Of a stretch of 8,078 nucleotides of DNA, positions 1 to 6,014 are shown piece after piece; position 1 is the stretch's first letter; the number at the start of each line of letters is the position of its first letter. Source of the DNA: Verrucomicrobiota bacterium (GTDB lineage: Bacteria > Verrucomicrobiota > Verrucomicrobiia > Chthoniobacterales > UBA10450); NCBI GenBank assembly GCA_003218525.1, contig QHNU01000128.1:1-8078 (forward strand), written 5' to 3'. Position numbers and translations under genes: made by a program. A model generated the notes under the pieces. The model saw only the letters and a program-made list of their open reading frames with translations, did no database searches and was not told the origin of the DNA.

Positions 1-1
1 T

Positions 2-91
2 CCGGGATTTTTATCCTACATTGTAAAATACGCGGTTCCCATTCTGCTACCGGTGCTGGGTTTGACGGCGTTTGTTTCCTTCCGCCATTGA
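2..91 (+). CDS. C-terminal end of a membrane protein, possibly a sodium-dependent transporter (partial, runs off left edge)
   Basis: An open frame runs from the window edge to TGA at 89-91 and encodes 29 residues. They are strongly hydrophobic, with a core around YAVPILLPVLGLTAFV, and end in a short basic tail (SFRH). This is what the last transmembrane helix and cytoplasmic tail of a polytopic membrane protein look like. The Tyr-Ile-x-Lys-Tyr then Pro pattern before the helix resembles the end of neurotransmitter:sodium symporter (SNF) proteins, but so short a piece cannot settle the family. The gene lies 41 bases upstream of ribE on the same strand, so the two could be cotranscribed. Another frame is also open to the edge here, but only the one used by ribE, which has a better start further down. 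Confidence 0.5.
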   Translation, partial: PGFLSYIVKYAVPILLPVLGLTAFVSFRH

Positions 92-132
92 AGATTGCGT
101 GTGTAAACTCCTCGCCTGACCATAAACTCTCG

Positions 133-864
133 ATGTTCACCGGTTTGATCGAAGAAGTCGGAACGGTTCGCTCGATTCGAACGGGCCATGGCAGAGCAGA
201 GTTGCGACTGGCGGCACCGCATGTCGCGCCTGGGACGCGCATCGGCGATAGCATCGCAGTAAACGGCTGTTGTCTTACTGTCACTTCCGTTCAAGACGAA
301 GAGCTATCCTTCGATTTGCTCGAGGAAACGATTTCCCGCACGAATTTGGGAACACTCAAGCGTGGCAGCGCCGTCAATTTGGAGCGACCGCTCGCGGCCG
401 GCTCTCGATTGGGAGGGCATTTCGTGCAGGGGCATGTCGATTGCGCCGCGGCCATCACTTCCTTGGACAAAAAGGCCAGCGATTGGCGACTTGAGATCCG
501 GTTGGCCACGCAAAATGTGCGTTATGTCGTCGAAAAAGGATCGATCGTCGTTAATGGGATCAGCCTCACGGTTGCAGAGGTAAATAACGAGAGCTTCACT
601 GCCTGGATCATTCCGCACACGTTCCGTTCCACGAACCTGAAAATGGCGCAGCCCGGTGACATGGTGAACCTCGAGTTCGATCTGCTCGCCAAGTACGTGG
701 AGCGAATGCTGTCGCTCGCGCTCACCACCGCGAGTCAATCACCGAGCACTCCGCTGCTCGATGCTGCCGGGTCCGCCGTCCCCAGTGCAGAAAATGCGTT
801 GAGGACACCACAAACTACAGCGATCAATGCCGAGCGTTCGAAAAAGACAAAGATTGAAGGATGA
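133..864 (+). CDS. ribE: Riboflavin synthase, alpha subunit
   Basis: Catalyses the last step of riboflavin synthesis: dismutation of two 6,7-dimethyl-8-ribityllumazine molecules into riboflavin and a pyrimidinedione, in the cytosol. The start is ATG 133 because it gives the family's near-invariant N-terminus MFTGLIEEVGTV; the TTG at 88 would only add an unrelated leader. The 243-residue product has the two tandem lumazine-binding barrels, roughly residues 1-96 and 97-194. Each has its signature: VNGCCLTVT (43-51) and VNGISLTVAEV (140-150), with GGHFVQGHVD (94-103) between them and IPHTFRSTNL plus LLAKYVERM closing the second. The family usually ends near residue 195-220. Here about 50 extra polar residues, rich in Ser, Thr, Ala and Pro, follow. 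The end overlaps aroD by 38 bases. No clear Shine-Dalgarno site is visible. Confidence 0.95.
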   Translation: MFTGLIEEVGTVRSIRTGHGRAELRLAAPHVAPGTRIGDSIAVNGCCLTVTSVQDEELSFDLLEETISRTNLGTLKRGSAVNLERPLAAGSRLGGHFVQGHVDCAAAITSLDKKASDWRLEIRLATQNVRYVVEKGSIVVNGISLTVAEVNNESFTAWIIPHTFRSTNLKMAQPGDMVNLEFDLLAKYVERMLSLALTTASQSPSTPLLDAAGSAVPSAENALRTPQTTAINAERSKKTKIEG

Positions 865-1546
865 AATCGCCCGAACCGCGAGGATACCGACCTCGGGGAC
901 AGTCGGCGTCATTGCCTCAAAAGAGGAATTGCGTATCGGACAAAGGCTCCAAGCGCCGCCTGATTTTTTCGAATTGCGTCTCGACCGGCTGCTCCCCTTA
1001 GACGAATCCGATTTCGGTCAACTCAAATCGCCCCTCATCATCACGGCACGTCATCCGGCGGAAGGCGGAGCGGCAAACCTAACTCAAAGCGAGCGGCGAG
1101 ATTTGCTTTCGAAATTCCTGCCGCATGCCGCCTTCATCGATCTCGAACTTCGCTCTCTTTCCGCGTTATCTGAAATTTGGCAGGAGGCGGGTCGGAAAAA
1201 GATTGGGCGCATCTGTTCTTTTCACAATTTCAACCGCACCCCGGAGTTGGGCCAGTTTCAGAAACAACGGCAGCGAGCCGTAAATGCAGGCGCGGACATT
1301 TTTAAAATCGTAACTCGAGCGGACGCAATGGAGGATTTGATTACGCTTCTGCGTGTTTTGCGCCTGCAATCAAACGCTGCGCGACTGTGCGTCATGGCAA
1401 CCGGAAAATTTGGCGCGATTTCGCGGTTGCTTTTTCCCGAATGCGGATCGGTGCTTGTCTATGCCCCGTTGGATCGGGCATTTCATGATGGCCAACTGAC
1501 GCTTAAGCAATTGCGTGGTCTGCGCCATTTCTACGCGAAAAGGTGA
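827..1546 (+). CDS. aroD: Type I 3-dehydroquinate dehydratase
   Basis: Third shikimate-pathway step: dehydration of 3-dehydroquinate to 3-dehydroshikimate through a Schiff base. In the 239-residue product the barrel landmarks appear in order: TVGVIAS (25-31), FFELRLD (47-53), ITARHP..GG (72-81), IDLELR (104-109), SFHNFNRTP (131-139) with the catalytic His133, ADIFKI (156-161) with the Schiff-base Lys160, MATGKFGAISR (190-200) with the substrate-binding Arg200, and DGQ (221-223). The final loop lacks the usual Ser-Ala-Pro-Gly-Gln and reads Phe-His-Asp-Gly-Gln. ATG 827 lies inside ribE, a 38-base overlap. TTG 854 is an in-frame alternative with an 11-base overlap; conserved sequence begins only near residue 24, so either fits. 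Probably translationally coupled to ribE; no ribosome-binding site is evident. Confidence 0.88.
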   Translation: MPSVRKRQRLKDEIARTARIPTSGTVGVIASKEELRIGQRLQAPPDFFELRLDRLLPLDESDFGQLKSPLIITARHPAEGGAANLTQSERRDLLSKFLPHAAFIDLELRSLSALSEIWQEAGRKKIGRICSFHNFNRTPELGQFQKQRQRAVNAGADIFKIVTRADAMEDLITLLRVLRLQSNAARLCVMATGKFGAISRLLFPECGSVLVYAPLDRAFHDGQLTLKQLRGLRHFYAKR

Positions 1547-1610
1547 GCGCAGCCGCGATTTGTTTAGGGGATCACGTTGGGGGCGGATCCTGCACGGTCA
1601 TGAACTGACT

Positions 1611-1617
1611 AGGGAAG
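1611..1617 (+). promoter_or_regulatory. Shine-Dalgarno-like site of the Lon-domain gene
   Basis: AGGGAAG ends two bases before ATG 1620. The AGGGA core is four bases from the start, which is close but usable. It is one of the few recognisable ribosome-binding sites in the window and helps decide this start. Confidence 0.5.
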
Positions 1618-1619
1618 CG

Positions 1620-2249
1620 ATGGACGAGATCACGATTTTACCGGAGCAAGCGCCAGTGATGCCACTGCCCGGGGCGCTGCTTTTTCCGAATGCCCTGTTG
1701 CCGCTCTATATTTTCGAGCCGCGTTACCGGGAAATGCTCGACTATGCGCTCACCCGCGACCGCATGTTTTGCGTGACCCTGATTAGACCGGATCGTCTGC
1801 AATGGAAATCGGCGAACGATTTCTTTCACGTCGCTACCATCGGTTTGATTCGGGCCTGCGTGGATCGAGGGGACGGAACGTCGAACTTAATTCTGCAAGG
1901 TTTGCAGCGCGTCCGCTTCAACGGTTTTCTCCAACTTCAGCCGTTTCCCATCGCGGAACTTCGAGAAGTAGAATTGAAGAATGAAACCACGATCGAAACC
2001 GAAGCACTGGGCGCCAAAGTGCTGGAGCTTTACGCCCGGTTTAAAACGAGCGATCGCCAGCTGCCGGCCAAGCTCGATCGCTATCTGTCGGATCTCAACG
2101 ATCTCGCTATGCTGGCAGATTTAATGGCAGCGACCTTCGTGCTTGATCCACTGCGACGGCAGCAGATTCTTGAACAGCGCAATCTCAACGCCCGTCTGCG
2201 CCTGGTAATCCAATATTTGCGCGAGGAAACCGGCAACGCCGCCGCCTGA
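1620..2249 (+). CDS. Stand-alone Lon N-terminal (substrate-binding) domain protein
   Basis: A 209-residue protein made only of the LON N-terminal domain, with no AAA+ ATPase and no Ser-Lys protease domain. The landmarks are PLPGALLFPNALLPLYIFEP then RYREML (15-40), the strand VATIGLI (71-77), GTSNLILQGLQRVRF (86-100), and a helical C-terminal half ending in the typical ADLMAATFVLDPLRRQQILE segment (166-185). In Lon this domain recognises unfolded or tagged substrates. The role of short stand-alone members is not well established, so no partner is assigned. ATG 1620 was chosen over an upstream in-frame start at 1515 because it is preceded by AGGGAAG (1611-1617) and gives the usual short N-terminus before PLPG. 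It follows aroD by 73 bases and faces dgt, with 5 bases between the two stop codons. Confidence 0.88.
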   Translation: MDEITILPEQAPVMPLPGALLFPNALLPLYIFEPRYREMLDYALTRDRMFCVTLIRPDRLQWKSANDFFHVATIGLIRACVDRGDGTSNLILQGLQRVRFNGFLQLQPFPIAELREVELKNETTIETEALGAKVLELYARFKTSDRQLPAKLDRYLSDLNDLAMLADLMAATFVLDPLRRQQILEQRNLNARLRLVIQYLREETGNAAA

Positions 2250-2254
2250 TTAGC

Positions 2255-3379
2255 TCAATCGGGCTGCGCCGGGCTGCGGAGTCGCTGGAACTCGTCGATC
2301 AGATAACGGTCACTCATTCCTGCAACATAATCGCAGACCGTTCGATGTAGTCCCTCCTGCTCAATTCGACGTGTGGCATTATCGCCCAGCCGGGTGGGAT
2401 CGCGCAGATAGGCATCGAATACTTCGCGCAACATCTCGCAGGCCCGCCGGTTCACCTCCGCTACCCGCGGATGGAAATAGACATTTTGATAGAGGAATTT
2501 TCGCAGATCCTGATTTTCCCGCCAAAGTTGATCGCTATAACGAATGAGCGGTGCTTCTTGCCGGCGTACCTCATCGGGCGAGTGCACCTGGGCCTCCGAG
2601 ATCGCGGCTGCGCTGGTGGCGACCACGTCTTGAACTTCTTGGTCAATGATTTCGCGAATGAGGAGCTTGTGCAGGTCTGGCTCACGCAAGTCCGGATATC
2701 GCGCCCGCACCGCCTCAGCGCTGCGCCGCCAGACGGCCACGTCTTCGAGCTGGGTGAAGCTGAGAACATCGAAGTCAACCGCGTCGTCCAAATCATGACT
2801 GTAATAAGTGATTTCGTCAGTCAGATTTGCGACCTGCGCTTCAAGTGACGGGCATCGGTATTTTTCCGCGCTCTTGTTCGGCAGATCGTAAAAAGCCTGG
2901 TGTTTTTGCATACCTTCGCGCACCTCGAAGGTCAGGTTGAGGCCGCAGAAATTCGGGTAAGGCGTTTCGAGCAAATCAACTACGCGCAAACTTTGCTGAT
3001 TGTGTTCAAAACCGCCGTGCTCGCGCATGCACTCGGCCAGCATCTCTTCCCCAGAATGGCCGAAAGGCGAATGCCCAAGATCGTGCCCAAGTGCGATCGC
3101 TTCGGCCAAGTCTTCATTCAGGCGCAAAGCCCGTGCGATGGTACGACTGATCGAAGCAACCTCGATGGTATGCGTTAATCGCGTGCGTAAATGATCGCCG
3201 GTGCCGTTAAGAAAAACCTGCGTCTTGTACTCGAGTCGGCGAAACGCGCGCGAATGAATGATCCGCGCGCGATCACGCTGAAACTCGGTCCGATAAGCAT
3301 GAGACAGTTCGGCAAATCTCCTCCCGCGCGAATCGCCCGATTTTTGTGCGAAAGGCGCGAGCGTTCGCGCTTCGTCCAT
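2255..3379 (-). CDS. dgt: Deoxyguanosinetriphosphate triphosphohydrolase-like protein (HD domain)
   Basis: Family members hydrolyse dGTP or other dNTPs to the nucleoside and triphosphate, adjusting dNTP pools. From ATG 3379 the product is 374 residues, normal for dGTPase-like proteins. It has the family N-terminus (LAPFA, then SRGRRF, FQRDRARIIHSRAFRRLEYK at 33-52), TRLTHTIEVA (67-75) with metal ligand His70, the HD pair in ALGHDLGHSPFGH (His99-Asp100), FEHNQQSLR (125-132), and NLTDEITYYSHDLDDAVD (185-202), where Asp188 is the likely fourth ligand. ATG 3379 has GGAG six bases upstream and places LAPFA at the usual position. GTG 3412, which overlaps the upstream gene's stop as GTGA, and ATG 3385 are alternatives. 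The much longer frame back to 3643 only reads the upstream gene out of frame. Substrate preference cannot be read from sequence. Confidence 0.92.
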   Translation of the reverse strand: MDEARTLAPFAQKSGDSRGRRFAELSHAYRTEFQRDRARIIHSRAFRRLEYKTQVFLNGTGDHLRTRLTHTIEVASISRTIARALRLNEDLAEAIALGHDLGHSPFGHSGEEMLAECMREHGGFEHNQQSLRVVDLLETPYPNFCGLNLTFEVREGMQKHQAFYDLPNKSAEKYRCPSLEAQVANLTDEITYYSHDLDDAVDFDVLSFTQLEDVAVWRRSAEAVRARYPDLREPDLHKLLIREIIDQEVQDVVATSAAAISEAQVHSPDEVRRQEAPLIRYSDQLWRENQDLRKFLYQNVYFHPRVAEVNRRACEMLREVFDAYLRDPTRLGDNATRRIEQEGLHRTVCDYVAGMSDRYLIDEFQRLRSPAQPD

Positions 3380-3408
3380 CTCCATCTCCGCGCGGGTCTT
3401 GTACTCGC

Positions 3409-3735
3409 TCACTCGCCTCTGAGTTTCTCTCGTAGAATCTTTCGCGCGGCGCGCCGCTGTATTTTCAGGGTCAGCAGATCGAAAACTGCCAGGAGCAGCC
3501 CGAGGAATGTCAGCCAGGCGCAGGCAACCCAAAAGAAGATAAACCAGCCCGGATGTTCCCGTGGCGACAGAAACGGCTGCAAAAATGTGGTCCCGGCGAA
3601 GAGCAGAACCATCGCAAGGATTAGGACAACGAACATAGTCCAACGTCGGCTCGAGTGATCCCGAATCAGGCCGCGTGCGGAATGCAGCGCAAAGGAAACA
3701 ATTCGCAAATGCGGCTGTTTGCGGCGCGGGTCCAT
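3409..3735 (-). CDS. Small protein with two predicted membrane helices, function unknown
   Basis: A 108-residue protein of no recognised family. Residues 1-32 are basic and polar. Two hydrophobic stretches follow, about 33-54 (MFVVLILAMVLLFAGTTFL) and 63-87 (GWFIFFWVACAWLTFLGLLL), separated by a short Pro-containing loop. The C-terminus from residue 91 is strongly basic (KIQRRAARKILREKLRGE). A helical hairpin with both ends in the cytoplasm is the likely arrangement. Its stop overlaps a possible GTG start of dgt (GTGA), so the two genes are probably cotranscribed and perhaps coupled. ATG 3636 (residue 34) is an alternative start that would begin directly at the first helix. There is no strong ribosome-binding site at 3735; an AGAAGG lies about 12 bases upstream, further away than is usual. 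Confidence 0.7.
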   Translation of the reverse strand: MDPRRKQPHLRIVSFALHSARGLIRDHSSRRWTMFVVLILAMVLLFAGTTFLQPFLSPREHPGWFIFFWVACAWLTFLGLLLAVFDLLTLKIQRRAARKILREKLRGE

Positions 3736-3739
3736 AATT

Positions 3740-3859
3740 TCATTTTGCCTTCTGCGTCGACGCGCGCAATAAGTGTTCGTCAGTTTTCAGTAGACGATTT
3801 CCGATTACCTTCACGACCTTACAGCCACCTCCAACCAATTTTGCAATTCGGTTTCGCAT
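3740..3859 (-). CDS. Possible 39-residue micro-ORF upstream of the small membrane protein gene
   Basis: A short ATG-to-TGA frame begins at ATG 3859 and ends at 3740, four bases before the start of the 108-residue membrane protein gene. The product starts MRNRIAKLVGGGCKVVKVIG and ends DEHLLRASTQKAK. It is basic, with one Cys and a small hydrophobic patch, and matches nothing I recognise. The tight spacing would allow coupling, like a leader peptide. Against it: it fills most of the only divergent intergenic region, no good ribosome-binding site precedes it, and frames this short arise by chance. Treat it as a candidate only. Confidence 0.2.
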   Translation of the reverse strand: MRNRIAKLVGGGCKVVKVIGNRLLKTDEHLLRASTQKAK

Positions 3860-3888
3860 TTGCGCCACCGCTCGTCATCGGCGCAGCG

Positions 3889-4176
3889 GTGAAGAACAAA
3901 GAAGCGTCACGAAAAGCAGCCGCGATTCCGAAGGAACCGTTCAAAGATTCCTGGCCTTACCTTCAGTCAATGCTTCGTTTGCTTCGCGCCTATTTTCGAG
4001 GCGAATACCGGAATGTTTCTCAGAGTGCGCTTCTAACGATTATTGCTGCAGTCAGTTATCTGGTTGATCCATTCGACTTAATTCCTGACGAAATTCCGTT
4101 TCTCGGTTTTCTCGATGATGCCACTGTGATCGCTTCGCCATTATTAGAACGAGACAAGCACTGGACGATTTTATGA
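3889..4176 (+). CDS. DUF1232 (YkvA-like) small membrane protein, C-terminus apparently frameshifted
   Basis: The 95-residue product from GTG 3889 carries the DUF1232 core: YRNVSQSALLTIIAAVSYLV (40-59), then DPFDLIPDEIPFLGFLDDAT (60-79). That is a hydrophobic helix followed by the family's Pro-x-Asp-Leu-Ile-Pro-Asp and Gly-x-x-Asp-Asp motifs. The function of the family is not established. GTG 3889 opens with the short Lys-rich leader usual for such proteins; the frame extends back to ATG 3655, but that stretch is antisense to the neighbouring gene and shows no domain. After Ala82 the frame reads SPLLERDKHWTIL and stops. The next frame from 4134 reads FAIIRTRQALDDF then MIWETTAY to TAG 4197-4199, which is the expected family tail (Leu-x-x-Phe-x-x-Trp-Glu). 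One missing T near 4134-4136 explains both. Confidence 0.75.
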   Translation: MKNKEASRKAAAIPKEPFKDSWPYLQSMLRLLRAYFRGEYRNVSQSALLTIIAAVSYLVDPFDLIPDEIPFLGFLDDATVIASPLLERDKHWTIL

Positions 4177-4287
4177 TTTGGGAAACGACGGCCTACTAGC
4201 GATTCAAGCCCGAAGATAAATCAATGATCCGTGTAATCACTCTTTGCATTCAATGCCTCGATGAACGCTGCTCTATTATTCGGCGGC

Positions 4288-4334
4288 AGGGGCGGTTGAC
4301 CACAATCGCCCGGGCGGTTCGGTGAACCGCCCCT
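4288..4334. repeat. GC-rich palindromic repeat (REP-like)
   Basis: A perfect 10-base inverted repeat, AGGGGCGGTT (4288-4297) with AACCGCCCCT (4325-4334), encloses a second, tighter hairpin: GGGCGGTTC (4312-4320), loop GGT, GAACCGCCC (4324-4332). The right arm is shared, so the two stems are mutually exclusive, and GGGCGGTT occurs twice as a direct repeat. It looks like a dispersed repetitive extragenic palindrome, possibly a partial duplication. No T-run follows on either strand, so a factor-independent terminator is unlikely. Confidence 0.65.
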
Positions 4335-4342
4335 ACCAATCA

Positions 4343-4427
4343 TGTCATTCTGAGCGAAGCCGAGGAACCTCTCGCTATTCCTCTGAAGAAAATATGATGA
4401 GATGTCTCGACTTCGCTCGACATGACA
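4343..4427. repeat. 85-base element with imperfect terminal inverted repeats (REP/MITE-like)
   Basis: The ends, 4343-4364 and 4406-4427, are 22-base inverted repeats matching at 18 positions. Both contain TGTCAT at the outer edge and GAGCGAAG inside, in opposite orientation. The middle contains a further small palindrome (GAGG-AA-CCTC at 4362-4371). Sequences built on TGTCATTCTGAGCGAAG are, from memory, dispersed in intergenic regions of several soil bacteria. No clear target-site duplication flanks it. It begins eight bases after the preceding palindrome. Confidence 0.6.
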
Positions 4428-4688
4428 AAGGCGTGCTGCTATAGCGTGCGCTGTCTCAATGCAAAACTATTCCACTGAGGACAACGGACACTACAGGGCT
4501 CCGGCCCGCGCGACTGATTCTTCCCGCGGTTTGGATCTCGCAGCCGCTCAGTTTTGCTCACAGATGTCGCTAAGCCAAAGTACAAGGGCGATTGAAAGCT
4601 TTGGCGGATTCACGCCGATAGCCCGGACGGTTCGGCGAATTGCCGGTTACTCCGTCTGATCGCCGCGAATAACGACCATCCTTCGAAG

Positions 4689-6014
4689 TCAGACCATCAA
4701 CAGCGCCGGATTTTCGAGGAGCCGCCGCAGTTCCTTTAAATATTCCGCTCCGAGCGCGCCATCGATGACACGATGATCGCAGCTCATGCCGATCTCGAGT
4801 CGATTGCCAACGACGATTTGGTCACAATCGTCGATCACCGGTTTTTTTCGGATGGCGCCGACCGACAAAATAAATCCCTGCGGCGGATTGATGACCGCAG
4901 AAAAGTTATCGATCCCGTAGCCGCCCAGATTGGACACGGTGAAGGTGCCGCCTTGAAATTCTTCCGGCTTCATTCGTTTGTGCCGTGCCCGGTGAGCCAG
5001 ATCTTTCATCGTCTCACTGATTTCGCGGAGGGGTTTTTTCTGCGCCGCTCGGATCACTGGCGTGACCAAGCCATCCTCGATCGCTACGGCAACTGCGAGG
5101 TCCACGTCTTCATATAAAATGATGGCATCCTGGTCGAACGCGGCATTTACCCTGGGGACTCTGACGGCAGCGTCGACGGATGCTTTCAGAACAAAATCGT
5201 TCACGCTGATTTTCGCGGTGTCGCTCTCCTCTCCAGCGGCTTTTAACTCCGCCCGCGCAGCCACAAGCGGGCCGGCATCGAGGTCGATGTTCAGATAAAA
5301 ATGCGGGATCGGCGCTTTGCTGGCAACGAGTCGCTCGGCGATGATCTTGCGCATGCCGCTAAGTTGAATCCTCGAGCCTGGCGCCGGCTTGATCGCGGCG
5401 GGGGGCTTTCGTGGTGGAGGTTGAGCAGGGCCGTCGACCGCCCGCGCAGATTTTGACGCCGCGCGCACGTCGTTCTCTGTTATTCGCCCATCAGGTCCGG
5501 TGCCCTGAATCGTTCCCAGATCAACCCCGAGCTCGCCCGCTAAACGCCGCGCGACTGGTGATGCTTTGACCCTCGCTTCCTCAGTCTGTGGCGGCAGCCG
5601 TGTCGGCTGCGTTCGTGCAGGCGGCACGCCTGCCTCTACAGCTTTCTCCTGCGGTGGCGCGGTTTCTTTTTCCTTTGTTTCCGCCGACGCGGGTTTCTCC
5701 GTTTCGGCCTGCGGTTGCTTCGCAGTTTTCGGCTCGTCCTTCTTCGCCTCAGGTTGCTTCTCAGCCGGTCCGCTTTCGCCGGGCTCACCAATAAAAGCGA
5801 TGCGTTGGCCGACTTCCACTTTCCCGCCTTCGTCGACGTAAATTTCGGTCAACGTCCCATCCTCGGGCGATTCCCATTCCATCGTCGCCTTGTCAGTCTC
5901 GATTTCGGCCAACACTTCGCCGGCAGCGACTTTCTCGCCTTTTTTCTTCTTCCACGCGACGAGGGTCCCTTCCGTCATGGTGTCGCTTAACTTCGGCATC
6001 TGTAGTTCGGGCAT
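4689..6014 (-). CDS. pdhC: Pyruvate dehydrogenase complex E2, dihydrolipoyl acetyltransferase
   Basis: Forms the complex core and transfers the acetyl group from lipoyl-lysine to CoA. The 441 residues show one N-terminal lipoyl domain (about 1-77) with the lipoylated lysine in ETDKA (Lys42); a charged, Pro/Ala/Lys/Glu-rich linker (78-148); a peripheral-subunit-binding domain (149-186, ASPVARRLAGELGVD and DGRITENDV); a second Pro-rich linker; and the catalytic domain from about 215 to the end. The catalytic motif CDHRVIDGA holds His414 and Asp418. The pyruvate assignment, rather than 2-oxoglutarate or branched-chain, rests on MPKLSDTMTEG at the start, on ISVNDFVLKA, and on the E1 genes upstream. 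The ATG has no recognisable ribosome-binding site and lies 85 bases after pdhB. Linker residues 128-141 are encoded by a palindromic repeat. Confidence 0.95.
   Translation of the reverse strand: MPELQMPKLSDTMTEGTLVAWKKKKGEKVAAGEVLAEIETDKATMEWESPEDGTLTEIYVDEGGKVEVGQRIAFIGEPGESGPAEKQPEAKKDEPKTAKQPQAETEKPASAETKEKETAPPQEKAVEAGVPPARTQPTRLPPQTEEARVKASPVARRLAGELGVDLGTIQGTGPDGRITENDVRAASKSARAVDGPAQPPPRKPPAAIKPAPGSRIQLSGMRKIIAERLVASKAPIPHFYLNIDLDAGPLVAARAELKAAGEESDTAKISVNDFVLKASVDAAVRVPRVNAAFDQDAIILYEDVDLAVAVAIEDGLVTPVIRAAQKKPLREISETMKDLAHRARHKRMKPEEFQGGTFTVSNLGGYGIDNFSAVINPPQGFILSVGAIRKKPVIDDCDQIVVGNRLEIGMSCDHRVIDGALGAEYLKELRRLLENPALLMV
5594..5633. repeat. Double-hairpin repeat inside the pdhC linker coding region
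   Basis: Two adjacent palindromes: GCAGCCG (5594-5600), loop TGT, CGGCTGC (5604-5610), a 7-base stem; and GCAGGC (5617-5622), loop GGCAC, GCCTGC (5628-5633), a 6-base stem. On the coding strand they supply residues about 128-141 of E2 (AGVPPARTQPTRLP). The piece contrasts with the Lys/Glu/Ala-rich linker around it and resembles dispersed GC-rich palindromes normally found between genes. Confidence 0.5.

Larger units (their letters stand above)
4177..4688. other. Intergenic region with palindromic repeats and no convincing gene
   Basis: About 500 bases separate the DUF1232 gene from the convergent end of the pyruvate dehydrogenase operon; the first 23 are the displaced tail of the DUF1232 frame. 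The centre (4288-4427) holds two palindromic repeats described separately. A 66-codon frame at 4459-4659 on the plus strand has no ribosome-binding site, no domain and an unconvincing composition, so it is not called. No tRNA-like or terminator-like element with a T-run was found on either strand. Confidence 0.6.

Noticed and set aside
861..863. ATG overlapping the ribE stop (ATGA) as the aroD start
   Set aside because: It is not in the aroD reading frame. It would need a frameshift, and the aroD frame is intact from 827.
2246..2330. tRNA-like D-arm (TTAGCTCAATCGGG)
   Set aside because: No matching acceptor stem, anticodon arm or T-arm follows, and the bases are the ends of two convergent coding genes.
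3380..3643. Longer start for dgt at 3643
   Set aside because: The extra 88 residues are an out-of-frame reading of the upstream membrane protein gene, and the dGTPase family begins close to LAPFA.
3655..3888. N-terminal extension of the DUF1232 frame back to ATG 3655
   Set aside because: Half of it is antisense to the small membrane protein gene, it carries no family sequence, and GTG 3889 gives the normal short Lys-rich leader.
4459..4659. 66-codon plus-strand frame in the intergenic gap
   Set aside because: No ribosome-binding site, no recognisable domain or membrane segment, and it sits between a repeat cluster and a convergent operon end. A chance frame is more likely.
4622..4660. Imperfect hairpin downstream of pdhC as a factor-independent terminator
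   Set aside because: The outer stem is about seven bases with a G-U pair, the loop is large, and no T-run follows on the minus strand.
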